NCBI RefSeq assembly: GCF_000018685.1
Contig: NC_010001.1
Coordinates: 3,748,001-3,812,000, forward strand
DNA from: Lachnoclostridium phytofermentans ISDg
Lineage (GTDB): Bacteria > Bacillota > Clostridia > Lachnospirales > Lachnospiraceae
Direction of reading: 5' to 3'
DNA: 64,000 nt
Shown here: positions 36,185 through 44,845 of the stretch, in pieces
Numbering within the stretch: the first letter of the stretch is position 1
Layout: every line of letters starts with the position of its first letter
Position numbers and translations under genes: made by a program
The notes under the pieces: model-generated
Told to the model about the DNA's origin: nothing
What the model saw: the letters and a program-made list of their open reading frames with translations, nothing else
Database searches by the model: none

Positions 36185-37870
36185 TTATATTTGAAATATA
36201 TTGATTTCTTTTTTTAACTGATTAGAATGATCGTTTAATTTTTTTGCTCCATTGGCAATTTCAGAAATAGTTGCATTGAGTTCTTCAATAGAAGCCATAG
36301 TTTCTTCTGTTGATGCTGCATTTTCTTCTGAGATTGCGGAAAGATTCTGTATCGTATCCATGATTTCTTCCCGTTCTTTATCAAGAATCTCTGTTTCTTT
36401 TCCAATCGTTGAAATGCTATGGATTGTAGATTCAATCCCTTCCTTTAGCACTTCAAACTCTTCTTCCGTTTCCTTAATACTTCCACTTTGTATCTTCATT
36501 GCACCTGTAATGGAACTCATTGCTTTTACAATCTGATTATAATTATCTAATAATGTAAGTAAGACGCGATCAATTTCGTTTGACGAATCCGCTGACTGTT
36601 TCGCAAGGCTGCCAACTTGATCCGCTACAACCGCAAAGCCTCTTCCCGCTTCTCCTGCACGTGCTGCTTCAATAGAAGCATTTAAGGATAATAGATTGGT
36701 TTGTTCTGCAATATCTCTTATCACATGAATTGCATTCTGAATTTCTTCCACTGATTGATTTGTGACAGTTACCTGCTCACTGGCACGGTCCACTTCCTTA
36801 TTCACCTTATCAGCTGCGGTACTTAATTTTCCCATATTATTCACTACGACATCTTTTGAAGCATTCATCGTGTTAGCCAGTGCAATCAGTTCTTGAACGC
36901 CTTCTCTAATCTGTAAGATACCATTCGCCATTTCTGTGACCAGATTTGTTGCATTCTGAGTATTTTCTGCCTGATCATTTGCACCGCTTGCAATGTCTTC
37001 TACTGCTTTACTGATGTCTTGTACATTCGTATTTGTTACCTCTGCAGATTGTTTTAGATATACCGACATATCATTTAACTGCACAGAGGTTTCCTTTACT
37101 GTCATGAGGATATTTTTTAAAACAAGAGACAGGTGATATGCATTATTGCATATTTCCCCGATTTCATCAGTTCTTTTTGTTGTTCCGTCTTTCTCTGATA
37201 TATTTAGCTGCCCTTCCGTAATCATACTGACAACCCGGTTCGCCTTTTTTAATGAATTTACCATTCTTCTTGCAAATAACGAGCAGATTACAATCGTAAT
37301 CACAATCATGACAAGACCTGTAACAATTGTGACACTTGTAGCGCGTGCGAGCTCTTTCACAATCGTATCATTTGATTTCCCTGCAAATATCATACCAATT
37401 ACATTATCCCCTTGTTTCAGAGGAACATAGTGACCAGAATAAGACAGGCCATTTACAGAGACATTATTGGAGGAATAATCTTCCCCCCTTAAAACGGTAT
37501 TCGATACCTTTTCATCTGCCTTCGTGCCAACAGCATTCGGAATGCTTGTAAGTATCCTCACATCACCTAAAAAGAAGGTAACGTCAACACCATTTTTCTG
37601 CTTATAGTTGTCCACGATATTTTGAAGCTTAGCTACTGGAACTGATCCTTTATACAGCTCGCCATCAATCACTGTTAATTCATCATCATTCACATGTTCT
37701 AGTGTAATTTGTGCACCATTTACTACTGCTTGCAAGGTTAACTGCATTTCATTCCTCATATTGTTCACCATAGTAAATGTACTTGTAAGACAAAGTACTA
37801 TACAAATGAGTAAGCATGGCGTAAATACAATCGTAAGTAGCCTCTTTGTAAAATTAAACTTTGTTTTCAT
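36185..37870 (-). CDS. Methyl-accepting chemotaxis protein (single-Cache chemoreceptor)
   Basis: This 561-residue receptor has membrane helices at about 9-33 and 178-200. An extracytoplasmic Cache-type sensor of about 140 residues lies between, followed by a HAMP linker (about 201-255) and a signalling domain. The conserved hairpin tip NLLSLNASIEAARAGEAGRG and FAVVADQVGSLA are present, with likely methylation helices either side. It senses a small ligand outside the cell and controls CheA. The ligand is not predictable. It is monocistronic; no che genes are nearby. Confidence 0.94.
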   Translation of the reverse strand: MKTKFNFTKRLLTIVFTPCLLICIVLCLTSTFTMVNNMRNEMQLTLQAVVNGAQITLEHVNDDELTVIDGELYKGSVPVAKLQNIVDNYKQKNGVDVTFFLGDVRILTSIPNAVGTKADEKVSNTVLRGEDYSSNNVSVNGLSYSGHYVPLKQGDNVIGMIFAGKSNDTIVKELARATSVTIVTGLVMIVITIVICSLFARRMVNSLKKANRVVSMITEGQLNISEKDGTTKRTDEIGEICNNAYHLSLVLKNILMTVKETSVQLNDMSVYLKQSAEVTNTNVQDISKAVEDIASGANDQAENTQNATNLVTEMANGILQIREGVQELIALANTMNASKDVVVNNMGKLSTAADKVNKEVDRASEQVTVTNQSVEEIQNAIHVIRDIAEQTNLLSLNASIEAARAGEAGRGFAVVADQVGSLAKQSADSSNEIDRVLLTLLDNYNQIVKAMSSITGAMKIQSGSIKETEEEFEVLKEGIESTIHSISTIGKETEILDKEREEIMDTIQNLSAISEENAASTEETMASIEELNATISEIANGAKKLNDHSNQLKKEINIFQI

Positions 37871-38008
37871 TTTTTTTTCCTTTCGCTTACCTCTCAGAAT
37901 TTACAATTTAATATCGGCTATATCTAATAATTAATTAATATATTTTAGTAAATTAGTACTATTTTTTAAGATTATTAAGAAATACTGTTTCTAATTTCAG
38001 ACAAAAAA

Positions 38009-38052
38009 ATAGGATCATGTAAAAGAACAAGTCTTTCAAGCATATATCCTAT
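38009..38052 (-). terminator. Terminator of the citrate operon / GntR gene
   Basis: The stem ataggat...atcctat extends inward with catg/cat pairing. The A-run at 38003-38008 gives a T-run on the minus strand. It lies about 75 bases past the GntR stop. Confidence 0.6.
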
Positions 38053-38124
38053 CTTTTATATCATAGAGGCATTTTAAGAAATTCGTTTAGAATATCTCAG
38101 AAACAAAATTTCATTTACTCTATT

Positions 38125-38793
38125 CTAGAGTCCTTGCTTACTAATATTATCAATAGTACGAATGATATGTTCATGTGCAAGTGTTTCCGCTTGCATACCA
38201 TCTCTTTGACGAATTGCTTCGAAGATAGCAGTATGCTCTTCAATTGACTTTTCTGCACGCTCATTTTCTGACAAGCTAATTTTACGAATGCGTTGAACAT
38301 AATGATGAAAATCAGAGAGTACATGTTTTAGTATTTTACTGTTTGAAGCCTCATAAATTAACTCATGAAATTTATTATCTAATTCCAAAACCTGCTCATG
38401 ATGCTGCTTCTTTATATGAAATTCTGCCAGATAAACCACTTCTTCTAACTCTTGAAGTTGTTCTTCCGTAATATTCTCGCATGCCCATCTGGCACATAAC
38501 CCCTCCAAATAAGACCTGATTACGTAAATATCCTGAATGTCTTTTTCTGTGATTCCAGTAACATAAGCCCCTTTGTTTGGAATGATATTGACCAAACCTT
38601 CTAACTCTAGCTGTCTTAAAGCTTCTCTAACCGGAGTTCTACTAACTCCCAATTCATTTCCTATTGTATTTTCTTTTAATTCCTCATGTTGAGCATATTT
38701 CCCCGATAAAATATCCTCTCTGATACGGTTAAATACTCTACCTCTTAGTGAATATTTGTCCGTAATCTCATGTTGTAGTTCCTTGCTATCCAC
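38125..38793 (-). CDS. GntR-family (FadR/FCD) transcriptional regulator
   Basis: This 222-residue protein has an N-terminal winged helix (LRGRVFNRIREDILSGKY, then GVSRTPVREALRQLELEGL) and a C-terminal FCD ligand domain whose metal-site residues are visible (DNKFHELIYEASN, EEHTAIFEAI, AHEHIIRTID). FCD regulators usually bind organic acids. It follows isocitrate dehydrogenase by 107 bases in the citrate operon, so citrate or a relative is a likely effector. A matching FCD-type palindrome overlaps the operon promoter. Confidence 0.92.
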   Translation of the reverse strand: MDSKELQHEITDKYSLRGRVFNRIREDILSGKYAQHEELKENTIGNELGVSRTPVREALRQLELEGLVNIIPNKGAYVTGITEKDIQDIYVIRSYLEGLCARWACENITEEQLQELEEVVYLAEFHIKKQHHEQVLELDNKFHELIYEASNSKILKHVLSDFHHYVQRIRKISLSENERAEKSIEEHTAIFEAIRQRDGMQAETLAHEHIIRTIDNISKQGL

Positions 38794-38846
38794 GAAAAAC
38801 TCCTCCTGTGCACGTCACACTTAACATATAGTATTAACGCAAGTAT

Positions 38847-38888
38847 GACAACCCCGTTGTTCTTTATTTGTACAACAACGAGATTGTC
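38847..38888 (-). promoter_or_regulatory. Hairpin with GntR-like palindrome between IDH and the GntR gene
   Basis: A 15-base stem with two mismatches, gacaaccccgttgtt / aacaacgagattgtc, lies in the gap between the two genes. The loop side contains TTGTACAA (38868-38875), related to the operon operator. It has no T-run, so it may be an RNA processing or stability site or a second operator. Confidence 0.45.
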
Positions 38889-38900
38889 ATTTATCCTATG

Positions 38901-40064
38901 TTACATTGCTTCAATTGTCTCCATAATATAATCAGCGAATTCTGCTCCAGTTGCTCCGGTGTTACGTCCAGTTATCACTAATTTTTTCTCGGTAACTGTA
39001 CAGATATCAAGTGCTTGATAAAGTTTATCTGCTTCTTTACCATATCCGATATGTGCAAGTAACATCGCACCAGCACGAATTACGCTACAAGGATCGGCGT
39101 ACTGGTCTCTGCCCTCCTGTACCATTCTAGGTGCAGAACCATGAATTGCTTCAAACATCGAATAACGTTTTCCGATATTAGCACTTCCAGCAGTACCAAC
39201 TCCTCCCTGGAACTCTGCTGCTTCATCTGTAATAATATCACCATAAAGGTTTGGAAGAACCATAACTTGAAAATCTTTTCTTCTCTTCTCATCTATAAGT
39301 TTCGCAGTCATAATATCAATATACCAGTCATCCGCTGTGATATCTTTATAATCCTTTGCGATTTCACGGAAGATATCTAAGAACTTTCCATCTGTAGTTT
39401 TAATGATATTTGCCTTTGTTACCGCTGTTACTCTAGTTTTACCATTTGCTTTTGCATATTCAAAAGCAGCTCTTATAATACGTTCTGATCCCCCACTTGT
39501 TACTACGGTAAAGTCCACTCCTAAGTCCTCGGTAACATGGATGCCCTTACTACCAACCGCATAAGCACCCTCTGTATTCTCACGATAGAAAGTCCAATCA
39601 ATTCCTTGTTCTGGAATTCTAACCGGTCTAACGTTAGCGAATAAATCTAATTCCTTACGCATCGCTACATTAGCACTTTCAACATTTGGCCATGGATCGC
39701 CTTTTCTTGGTGTTGTTGTTGGCCCTTTTAAAATTACATGACATTCCTTTAATTCTTTAAGTACCTCTGCTGGTATTGCAGCATGCTCAGCTGCTCTTCG
39801 CTCAATCGTTAATCCATCAATTACTTTGAACTCAACCTTACCCTGTAAGATATCGTCTTTTAGTAGGTATTCCAGAATTCTTTGTGCCTGGCTGGTAATC
39901 GCTGGGCCAATTCCATCTCCACCACATACACCGATAATTATTTTATCGAGTGCTTGATAATTAAGAAAATCTCCTTGTGCCTTCATTACCTCAACACGCT
40001 TTAATTGCTCCTCAAGGAGCTTTCCGAATGCTTCTTTTGCAGCTGCTATCGATTCCATAGTCAT
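38901..40064 (-). CDS. Isocitrate/isopropylmalate dehydrogenase family protein, probable isocitrate dehydrogenase
   Basis: This 387-residue enzyme has GVCGGDGIGPAIT near the N-terminus, FYRENTEGAYAVG for the substrate site, and PNLYGDIITDEAAEF with GSANIG and EAIHGSAPRM later. In this family these bind isocitrate or isopropylmalate, Mg and NAD(P). Adjacency to a Re-citrate synthase favours isocitrate dehydrogenase, giving 2-oxoglutarate for glutamate. No leu genes are nearby. The ATG has GGAGGAT upstream and the citrate synthase gene ends 55 bases before it. NAD versus NADP use is not decided. Confidence 0.88.
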   Translation of the reverse strand: MTMESIAAAKEAFGKLLEEQLKRVEVMKAQGDFLNYQALDKIIIGVCGGDGIGPAITSQAQRILEYLLKDDILQGKVEFKVIDGLTIERRAAEHAAIPAEVLKELKECHVILKGPTTTPRKGDPWPNVESANVAMRKELDLFANVRPVRIPEQGIDWTFYRENTEGAYAVGSKGIHVTEDLGVDFTVVTSGGSERIIRAAFEYAKANGKTRVTAVTKANIIKTTDGKFLDIFREIAKDYKDITADDWYIDIMTAKLIDEKRRKDFQVMVLPNLYGDIITDEAAEFQGGVGTAGSANIGKRYSMFEAIHGSAPRMVQEGRDQYADPCSVIRAGAMLLAHIGYGKEADKLYQALDICTVTEKKLVITGRNTGATGAEFADYIMETIEAM

Positions 40065-40119
40065 TTTTATATCCTCCTATCGTCTTTCCGAGTTTACACT
40101 TTAATCTGTTACAATAAAA

Positions 40120-41532
40120 TTAATCCAATGTTACATTTATGTTTGGTAAATCTACATTATACTCTGACTTGTACGTATTAATCATCTCGATTAACTCTGC
40201 GTCAGTCATAACAGTGATACGTCCCTCTTCATACTCCTTATCTACTAACAACTTAATCTTGTTCACCAAAGGATTCGTCTTGTCTAGCATGGATTCCCCT
40301 TTTAATTTATAGTAGGTATTCATCCAATGTGCAATTCCTGCTAAACCAGAAGTGTTGGAAACAGAAACCAAGACCGGACGGTTTAAAAACTTTTCTGTAT
40401 CAAATATATTATATATCTCTTCATTTTTCAAGAGGCCGTCTGCATGAATACCCGCACGGGTCACATTAAAATTCTTCCCTACAAACGGAGTTCTATGAGG
40501 AATCTTATAACCAATCTCTTTCTTAAAGTACTCTGCAAGCTCGGTTATCACGGTGGTATCCATACCATCTAAGCTCCCCCTTAGCTGTGCATACTCAAAT
40601 ACCATAGCTTCTAATGGAGTATTACCTGTTCTCTCACCAATACCAAAGAGTGAGCAGTTTACTCCACTCGCTCCATACAACCATGCAGTCGTTGAATTCG
40701 TAACAGCTTTATAAAAATCATTGTGTCCATGCCACTCTAATTGTTCCGATGGAACGCCTGCATGAGTAAGTAAGCAATAGATGATTCCCTGTACACTTCT
40801 TGGTATTACTGCACCTGCGAAGTTTACTCCATAACCCATGGTATCACATGCACGAATTTTTACTGGAATACCATATTCGATACCGAGTTTCATCAATTCA
40901 AAACAGAAAGGAATGACAAACCCATGGATATCCGATCGAGTGATATCCTCCAAATGGCATCTTGGAGCAACTCCTGTTTCCAAACACTCTCTAACTATAC
41001 TTAAGTAATGCTCCATTGCCTGACTTCTAGTCATCTTCATCTTATAGAAGATGTGATAATCAGAACAGCTAACTAAGATTCCAGTTTCCTTGATTCCAAG
41101 ATCTTTTACTAATTCAAAATCTTGCTTGCTCGCACGAATCCAAGAAGTAACCTCAGGAAATTCATAGCCACGTTCCATACATTTGTAAACAGCATCTCTA
41201 TCTTTCTTACTATATAGGAAGAATTCACTCGCTCGGATGATACCATTTGGTCCACCTAGTCTATGTAGATAATCAAATATCGTAACAATTTGTTCCGTAG
41301 TATATGGAGCCCTTGATTGCTGACCATCACGGAAAGTTGTATCAGTAATCCAGATGCTCTCCGGCATATTATGAGGTACGATACGATCATTAAATGCGAT
41401 CTTTGGTATCTCATCATAAGGAAATAAATTGCGGAAAACATTAGGTTGCACTACATCTACTAATTCATAAATATGCTCCTCAAGAGACAATAAATTATTA
41501 TGATAATTCATGTATACTTTACGATTCTCCAT
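40120..41532 (-). CDS. Probable Re-citrate synthase (homocitrate/isopropylmalate synthase family)
   Basis: This 470-residue DRE-TIM metallolyase carries DTTFRDGQQSRAPY at the metal site, CDTMGYGV, HGHNDFYKAVTN and SLFGIGERTGNTPLEAM. Sequences of this long type include the Clostridium kluyveri Re-citrate synthase, which replaces the usual Si-enzyme in many anaerobes. It would condense acetyl-CoA and oxaloacetate. Co-transcription with isocitrate dehydrogenase supports this over homocitrate or isopropylmalate synthase. It is the first gene of the operon. Aconitase is not in the window. The stereospecificity is inferred. Confidence 0.82.
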   Translation of the reverse strand: MENRKVYMNYHNNLLSLEEHIYELVDVVQPNVFRNLFPYDEIPKIAFNDRIVPHNMPESIWITDTTFRDGQQSRAPYTTEQIVTIFDYLHRLGGPNGIIRASEFFLYSKKDRDAVYKCMERGYEFPEVTSWIRASKQDFELVKDLGIKETGILVSCSDYHIFYKMKMTRSQAMEHYLSIVRECLETGVAPRCHLEDITRSDIHGFVIPFCFELMKLGIEYGIPVKIRACDTMGYGVNFAGAVIPRSVQGIIYCLLTHAGVPSEQLEWHGHNDFYKAVTNSTTAWLYGASGVNCSLFGIGERTGNTPLEAMVFEYAQLRGSLDGMDTTVITELAEYFKKEIGYKIPHRTPFVGKNFNVTRAGIHADGLLKNEEIYNIFDTEKFLNRPVLVSVSNTSGLAGIAHWMNTYYKLKGESMLDKTNPLVNKIKLLVDKEYEEGRITVMTDAELIEMINTYKSEYNVDLPNINVTLD

Positions 41533-41566
41533 TGCGCTCTCTCCTATACTTCAAATAATTTGTTCC

Positions 41567-41595
41567 ATTGTATACAATAATACCTTTCGTGTCAA
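41567..41595 (-). promoter_or_regulatory. Citrate operon promoter with overlapping GntR palindrome
   Basis: On the minus strand: perfect -35 TTGACA (plus 41590-41595), 17-base spacer, -10 TACAAT (plus 41567-41572). The -10 lies in the perfect 12-base palindrome ATTGTATACAAT (41567-41578), the TTGTATACAA form often bound by FCD-type GntR regulators. Binding there would block RNA polymerase. Confidence 0.75.
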
Positions 41596-41897
41596 TAAAT
41601 TATTTGATTTATATTTTCCCACTGTATATCGATTATTTATACATATCATAAAAAAAGTTATACGAAAAAAAGAGCCCTTGCTCGATAGTTAATTTATTAC
41701 ATCAGCTATATTGCAAAAGCCCCTAAAAGTAATTCGCTATATCGTATAATGTAGATTTAGTATCTTAAATTTATTAATACAAATAATAGAGTAAAGAATT
41801 ATTATAAATATTAAATTAATTATCATTAGTTAGATGTTATCACAATCTTGTGACATTAAATATTTGAAATAATAATTTGTGATTTAAATAAAAAGTT

Positions 41898-41923
41898 TGT
41901 AACGAATTTGATTCCTACCAGTC
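41898..41923 (+). promoter_or_regulatory. Possible ECF-type promoter of the sigma/anti-sigma pair
   Basis: TGTAAC (41898-41903) and GTC (41921-41923) are spaced like the AAC and CGTC elements of many ECF sigma promoters. The start codon is 26 bases beyond. This would fit autoregulation but is a weak match. Confidence 0.3.
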
Positions 41924-41948
41924 TTAATTAAGAGAGTGAGGTGATAAA

Positions 41949-42422
41949 GTGTCTGAATTTGACAAAATATATTCCGATTACTTCCATGTTGTCTTTAAAT
42001 ATATATATTCCTTATGCAGGGATGCTAATGTTGCAGAGGAGATAACGCAAGAAACTTTTTTTAAGGCAATGAAAAGTATAGACTCCTTTCGTGGGGACTG
42101 TAAACTAAGAGTCTGGCTATGCCAGATAGCGAAAAATACTTTTTTAACTTATTATGATAAGGCGAAAAAGCAGCAAGATGTTTCTGTTTTGATACAACCG
42201 ATAGAAGCAGATTTTGAAAAAGATTATATCAACAAGGAAACAGCCTACGAAATGCATAAGTTATTACATGGCATGGAAGAACCATACAAGGAAGTATTTA
42301 CACTAAGAGTTTTTGGAGAATTATCATTCCTTCAGATAGGAGACCTATTTGATAAATCAGAAAGCTGGGCACGTGTCACATATTATCGTGCAAAATTAAA
42401 ATTAAAGGAGAAAATGTTATGA
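41949..42422 (+). CDS. ECF-type RNA polymerase sigma factor
   Basis: This 157-residue sigma-70 family protein has region 2 at about 8-72 (CRDANVAEEITQETFFKAM, then RVWLCQIAKNTFLTYY) and region 4 at about 100-155 (EPYKEVFTLRVFGELSFLQI, then SWARVTYYRAKLKLKEK). It lacks regions 1 and 3, as ECF factors do. The start is GTG with GAGGTGAT upstream. It overlaps the anti-sigma gene by four bases (ATGA), so the pair is made together. Target genes are not known. Confidence 0.93.
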   Translation: MSEFDKIYSDYFHVVFKYIYSLCRDANVAEEITQETFFKAMKSIDSFRGDCKLRVWLCQIAKNTFLTYYDKAKKQQDVSVLIQPIEADFEKDYINKETAYEMHKLLHGMEEPYKEVFTLRVFGELSFLQIGDLFDKSESWARVTYYRAKLKLKEKML

Positions 42423-42856
42423 ATAAATCATGTGATATCGTAAGGGACTTAATCCCCTTATATATAGATAATGTATGTAGTCAAGAAAGCCGTAAATTTG
42501 TAGAAGAACATGTGGAACATTGTGAATCGTGTAAAGAGGAATTAAGTAAAAATCGAATTGAATTTGAAAGTATGACGTTTAAAACCGATAAGGAAGAAGT
42601 GGAAGCAATGAAAAATATCGCGCATAAATGGAAGAAGGATAGAAAGATATCTTTTATGAAAGGAATATTCTTTACATCATTATTGGCAACGGTGGCATGT
42701 CCTATATTATTTAATATCATTGGCTCTAAAGTATTAGAGGATGGGACGCTTGTTGAACCATTTGCACTTATTCCACTGGCTTACTTGTTTTTATTAATTA
42801 CGATTATTTCAGGGATTATTATCGCTTTAAAAAGCAGAATAAAAAGAATGAAATAG
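42419..42856 (+). CDS. Zinc-finger membrane anti-sigma factor
   Basis: This 145-residue protein begins with a ZAS/zf-HC2 domain: Cys5, then His31-x3-Cys35-x2-Cys38 as zinc ligands, in the order of ECF anti-sigma factors. Two membrane helices follow at about 82-100 and 114-137. It should hold the co-encoded sigma factor at the membrane until a signal releases it. There is almost no extracellular domain, so the signal may come through the membrane or zinc site. A terminator follows at 42906. Confidence 0.9.
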   Translation: MNKSCDIVRDLIPLYIDNVCSQESRKFVEEHVEHCESCKEELSKNRIEFESMTFKTDKEEVEAMKNIAHKWKKDRKISFMKGIFFTSLLATVACPILFNIIGSKVLEDGTLVEPFALIPLAYLFLLITIISGIIIALKSRIKRMK

Positions 42857-42905
42857 AGATAAATAAGATCTAAAGCGCGTTGTAATGCTGTAATGCCAGG
42901 AAGGT

Positions 42906-42946
42906 ATAAAGGGGCTTTTGCAATTATTTTGCATAAGCCCCTTTAT
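42906..42946. terminator. Bidirectional terminator between anti-sigma and mgsA
   Basis: The strong stem ataaaggggcttttgca... / ...gcataagcccctttat sits between the two convergent stop codons and serves both. Confidence 0.75.
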
Positions 42947-42951
42947 CATTC

Positions 42952-43431
42952 TTATTTAGAAAACTCATCAATACGCTGTTTCATTACTTTATTAAAGTTT
43001 GCAACCCTTCGATCATACGTCTCTTCCATAAATCTGCTTGCTAAGAGGAAGTCTGCTGTCGCAAGGTTATTTGCAATTGGAATATCATAAACAACTGCAA
43101 TACGAAGTAACGCTTTCACATCAGGATCATGTGGTTGAGACTCTAGTGGATCCCATAAAAATATAATAAAATCAATATTACCTTCTACAATACGTGCACC
43201 AATCTGCTGATCACCACCAAGAGGGCCGCTATTAAAAGCACGTACCGGAAGTCCAGTCTTCTCGGCTATTAATTTAGCTGTGGTACCAGTTCCGCAAAGA
43301 AAATGTTGCTTTAATACTTCCTTATGCTTTTCTGCCCATTCTACAATTTCTTTTTTCTTACCATCATGTGCAACTAATGCGATATGCTTCGTTTTATCCA
43401 TGGTAAAATAGATATAATCATCCTCTAACAT
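42952..43431 (-). CDS. mgsA: Methylglyoxal synthase
   Basis: This 159-residue enzyme converts dihydroxyacetone phosphate to methylglyoxal and phosphate, a bypass of lower glycolysis used under sugar-phosphate stress. The catalytic Asp74 lies in GPLGGDQQIGA; WDPLESQPHDPDVKALLR and NLATADFLL are typical. The frame opens at 43521, but the ATG at 43431 has AAGGAG seven bases upstream and gives a family-length protein, so it is preferred. It is monocistronic. Confidence 0.95.
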   Translation of the reverse strand: MLEDDYIYFTMDKTKHIALVAHDGKKKEIVEWAEKHKEVLKQHFLCGTGTTAKLIAEKTGLPVRAFNSGPLGGDQQIGARIVEGNIDFIIFLWDPLESQPHDPDVKALLRIAVVYDIPIANNLATADFLLASRFMEETYDRRVANFNKVMKQRIDEFSK

Positions 43432-43764
43432 ATTGTTCTCCTTTGTTACTATAGTATAACTTCTGATAAAAAGTGCGTTTAGCACCGTAAAACTGTTTAT
43501 TAGAACGTTATTTAGTTCCAATAATAAAGATAATTAGATTATGTAGTATTCTGTCCAAAGTTACCATTCTCATAACCATATTTATTACAATCTTCTATAA
43601 AATATCTTATCACGCATTCTTCATTTGACAGAATTACAACCCTTTCTTTAACTATCATATCAAAGTTAAAACGTTGTTTCAAGCTGTATTTCAAATACAA
43701 AACTCTTCCTTTTTTTTATGAAAAATGATATGATAATATTACTTGAAAGAAAAGAGGTAATGCA

Positions 43765-44694
43765 ATGAGTCAGAATGTTATTGTTGTAGCACTTGGTCGA
43801 AGTGCATTTGGTGAAACCTTCCCAGAACAACGTGCAAATGTGAAAAAAGCTGCTTGTGCAGTTGCTGATCTTGTTGATGCGGGATATCAGGTAGTTGTTA
43901 CATTCAGCAATGGTCCTCAGATTGGTATGGTGCATACCGCCATGACAGAATTTAGTCGTCTTGATTCGAAATATACAGTAGCTCCTATGTCCGTTTGCGG
44001 TGCAATGAGCCAAGGATATATCGGATATGATTTACAAAGTATGATACGTACGGAGTTACTCTTACGTGGAATTTATAAGCCTGTTTCTACAATTATTACA
44101 CAGGTAAAAGTAGACCCATTCGATAAAGCATTCTCTCAACCATCAAAAATTATCGGTAGATTTATGACAGAAGCTGAGGCCGCGAAAGAAGAAAAGAAGG
44201 GTAACTACGTGTTAAAACAGGACAAGGGATACCGTCGTATTATTGCTTCTCCAAAGCCAATGGATATATATGAAATTGATGCAATTAAAGCACTTGTCGA
44301 TGCAAATCAAATCGTTATCGCTGGTGGCGGCGGTGGAATTCCAGTATTAGAACAAGGCCCGGTACTAAAGGGTGCTAGCGCTATTATTGAAAAAGATTTA
44401 GTTGCTGGAATGTTAGCAAATCTATTAAATGCCTCTACCTTACTTTTCTTAACTGATGTGGACAAAGTAGAATTAAATTATGGAAAAGAAAATGCAACAC
44501 CACTCGATACACTTTCAGTATCCGATGCTACAAAGTATATGGAAGAAGGTTATTTTGAAGAAGGTGCAATGCTTCCAAAAATCGAAGCAAGCGTTGAGTT
44601 CGTAGGTGCTGGCAATGGTCGTCGTGCAATTATTACTAATCTTGAGAAAGCACTCGAAGGGTTGTCTCATAAGACTGGTACTATCATTGAGTAA
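43765..44694 (+). CDS. arcC: Carbamate kinase
   Basis: This 309-residue amino-acid-kinase-family protein starts VIVVALGRSAFG and contains VVVTFSNGPQIGMV, CGAMSQGYIGYDLQ, VIAGGGGGIPV and VFLTDVDKVELNYG-type blocks (seen as LFLTDVDKVELNYG), with GAMLPKIEASVEFV. It makes ATP from carbamoyl phosphate and ADP. Arginine deiminase and ornithine carbamoyltransferase genes are not in the window, so the source of carbamoyl phosphate here is open. Ribosome site AGAGGTAA. Confidence 0.95.
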   Translation: MSQNVIVVALGRSAFGETFPEQRANVKKAACAVADLVDAGYQVVVTFSNGPQIGMVHTAMTEFSRLDSKYTVAPMSVCGAMSQGYIGYDLQSMIRTELLLRGIYKPVSTIITQVKVDPFDKAFSQPSKIIGRFMTEAEAAKEEKKGNYVLKQDKGYRRIIASPKPMDIYEIDAIKALVDANQIVIAGGGGGIPVLEQGPVLKGASAIIEKDLVAGMLANLLNASTLLFLTDVDKVELNYGKENATPLDTLSVSDATKYMEEGYFEEGAMLPKIEASVEFVGAGNGRRAIITNLEKALEGLSHKTGTIIE

Positions 44695-44760
44695 TCAAAG
44701 ATAAAAGTACGCTACGTGAACTACTTGTCATAATGAAATCATAACCTAAACCAAATTAAC

Positions 44761-44784
44761 GTGCGCCCGCTGGGCGCACTATTT
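44761..44784 (+). terminator. First terminator after arcC
   Basis: GC-rich perfect stem gtgcgccc-gct-gggcgcac (44761-44779) is followed by TATTTT. Confidence 0.65.
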
Positions 44785-44785
44785 T

Positions 44786-44832
44786 AAAAACCTGTAAGTT
44801 ATCCACACATAACTTACAGGTTTTGTTTTTTG
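44786..44832. terminator. Second terminator, shared with the glycosyltransferase genes
   Basis: The perfect stem aaaacctgtaagttat / ataacttacaggtttt is followed by GTTTTTTG on the plus strand and, with the A-run at 44786-44790, by a T-run on the minus strand. Confidence 0.8.
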
Positions 44833-44845
44833 TTAACATATTTAA

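Larger units (their letters stand above)
41533..41948. other. Divergent gap between citrate operon and sigma factor gene
   Basis: This 416-base AT-rich gap has no supported gene. It holds the citrate promoter/operator (41567-41595) and a possible ECF promoter (41898-41923). Confidence 0.5.
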
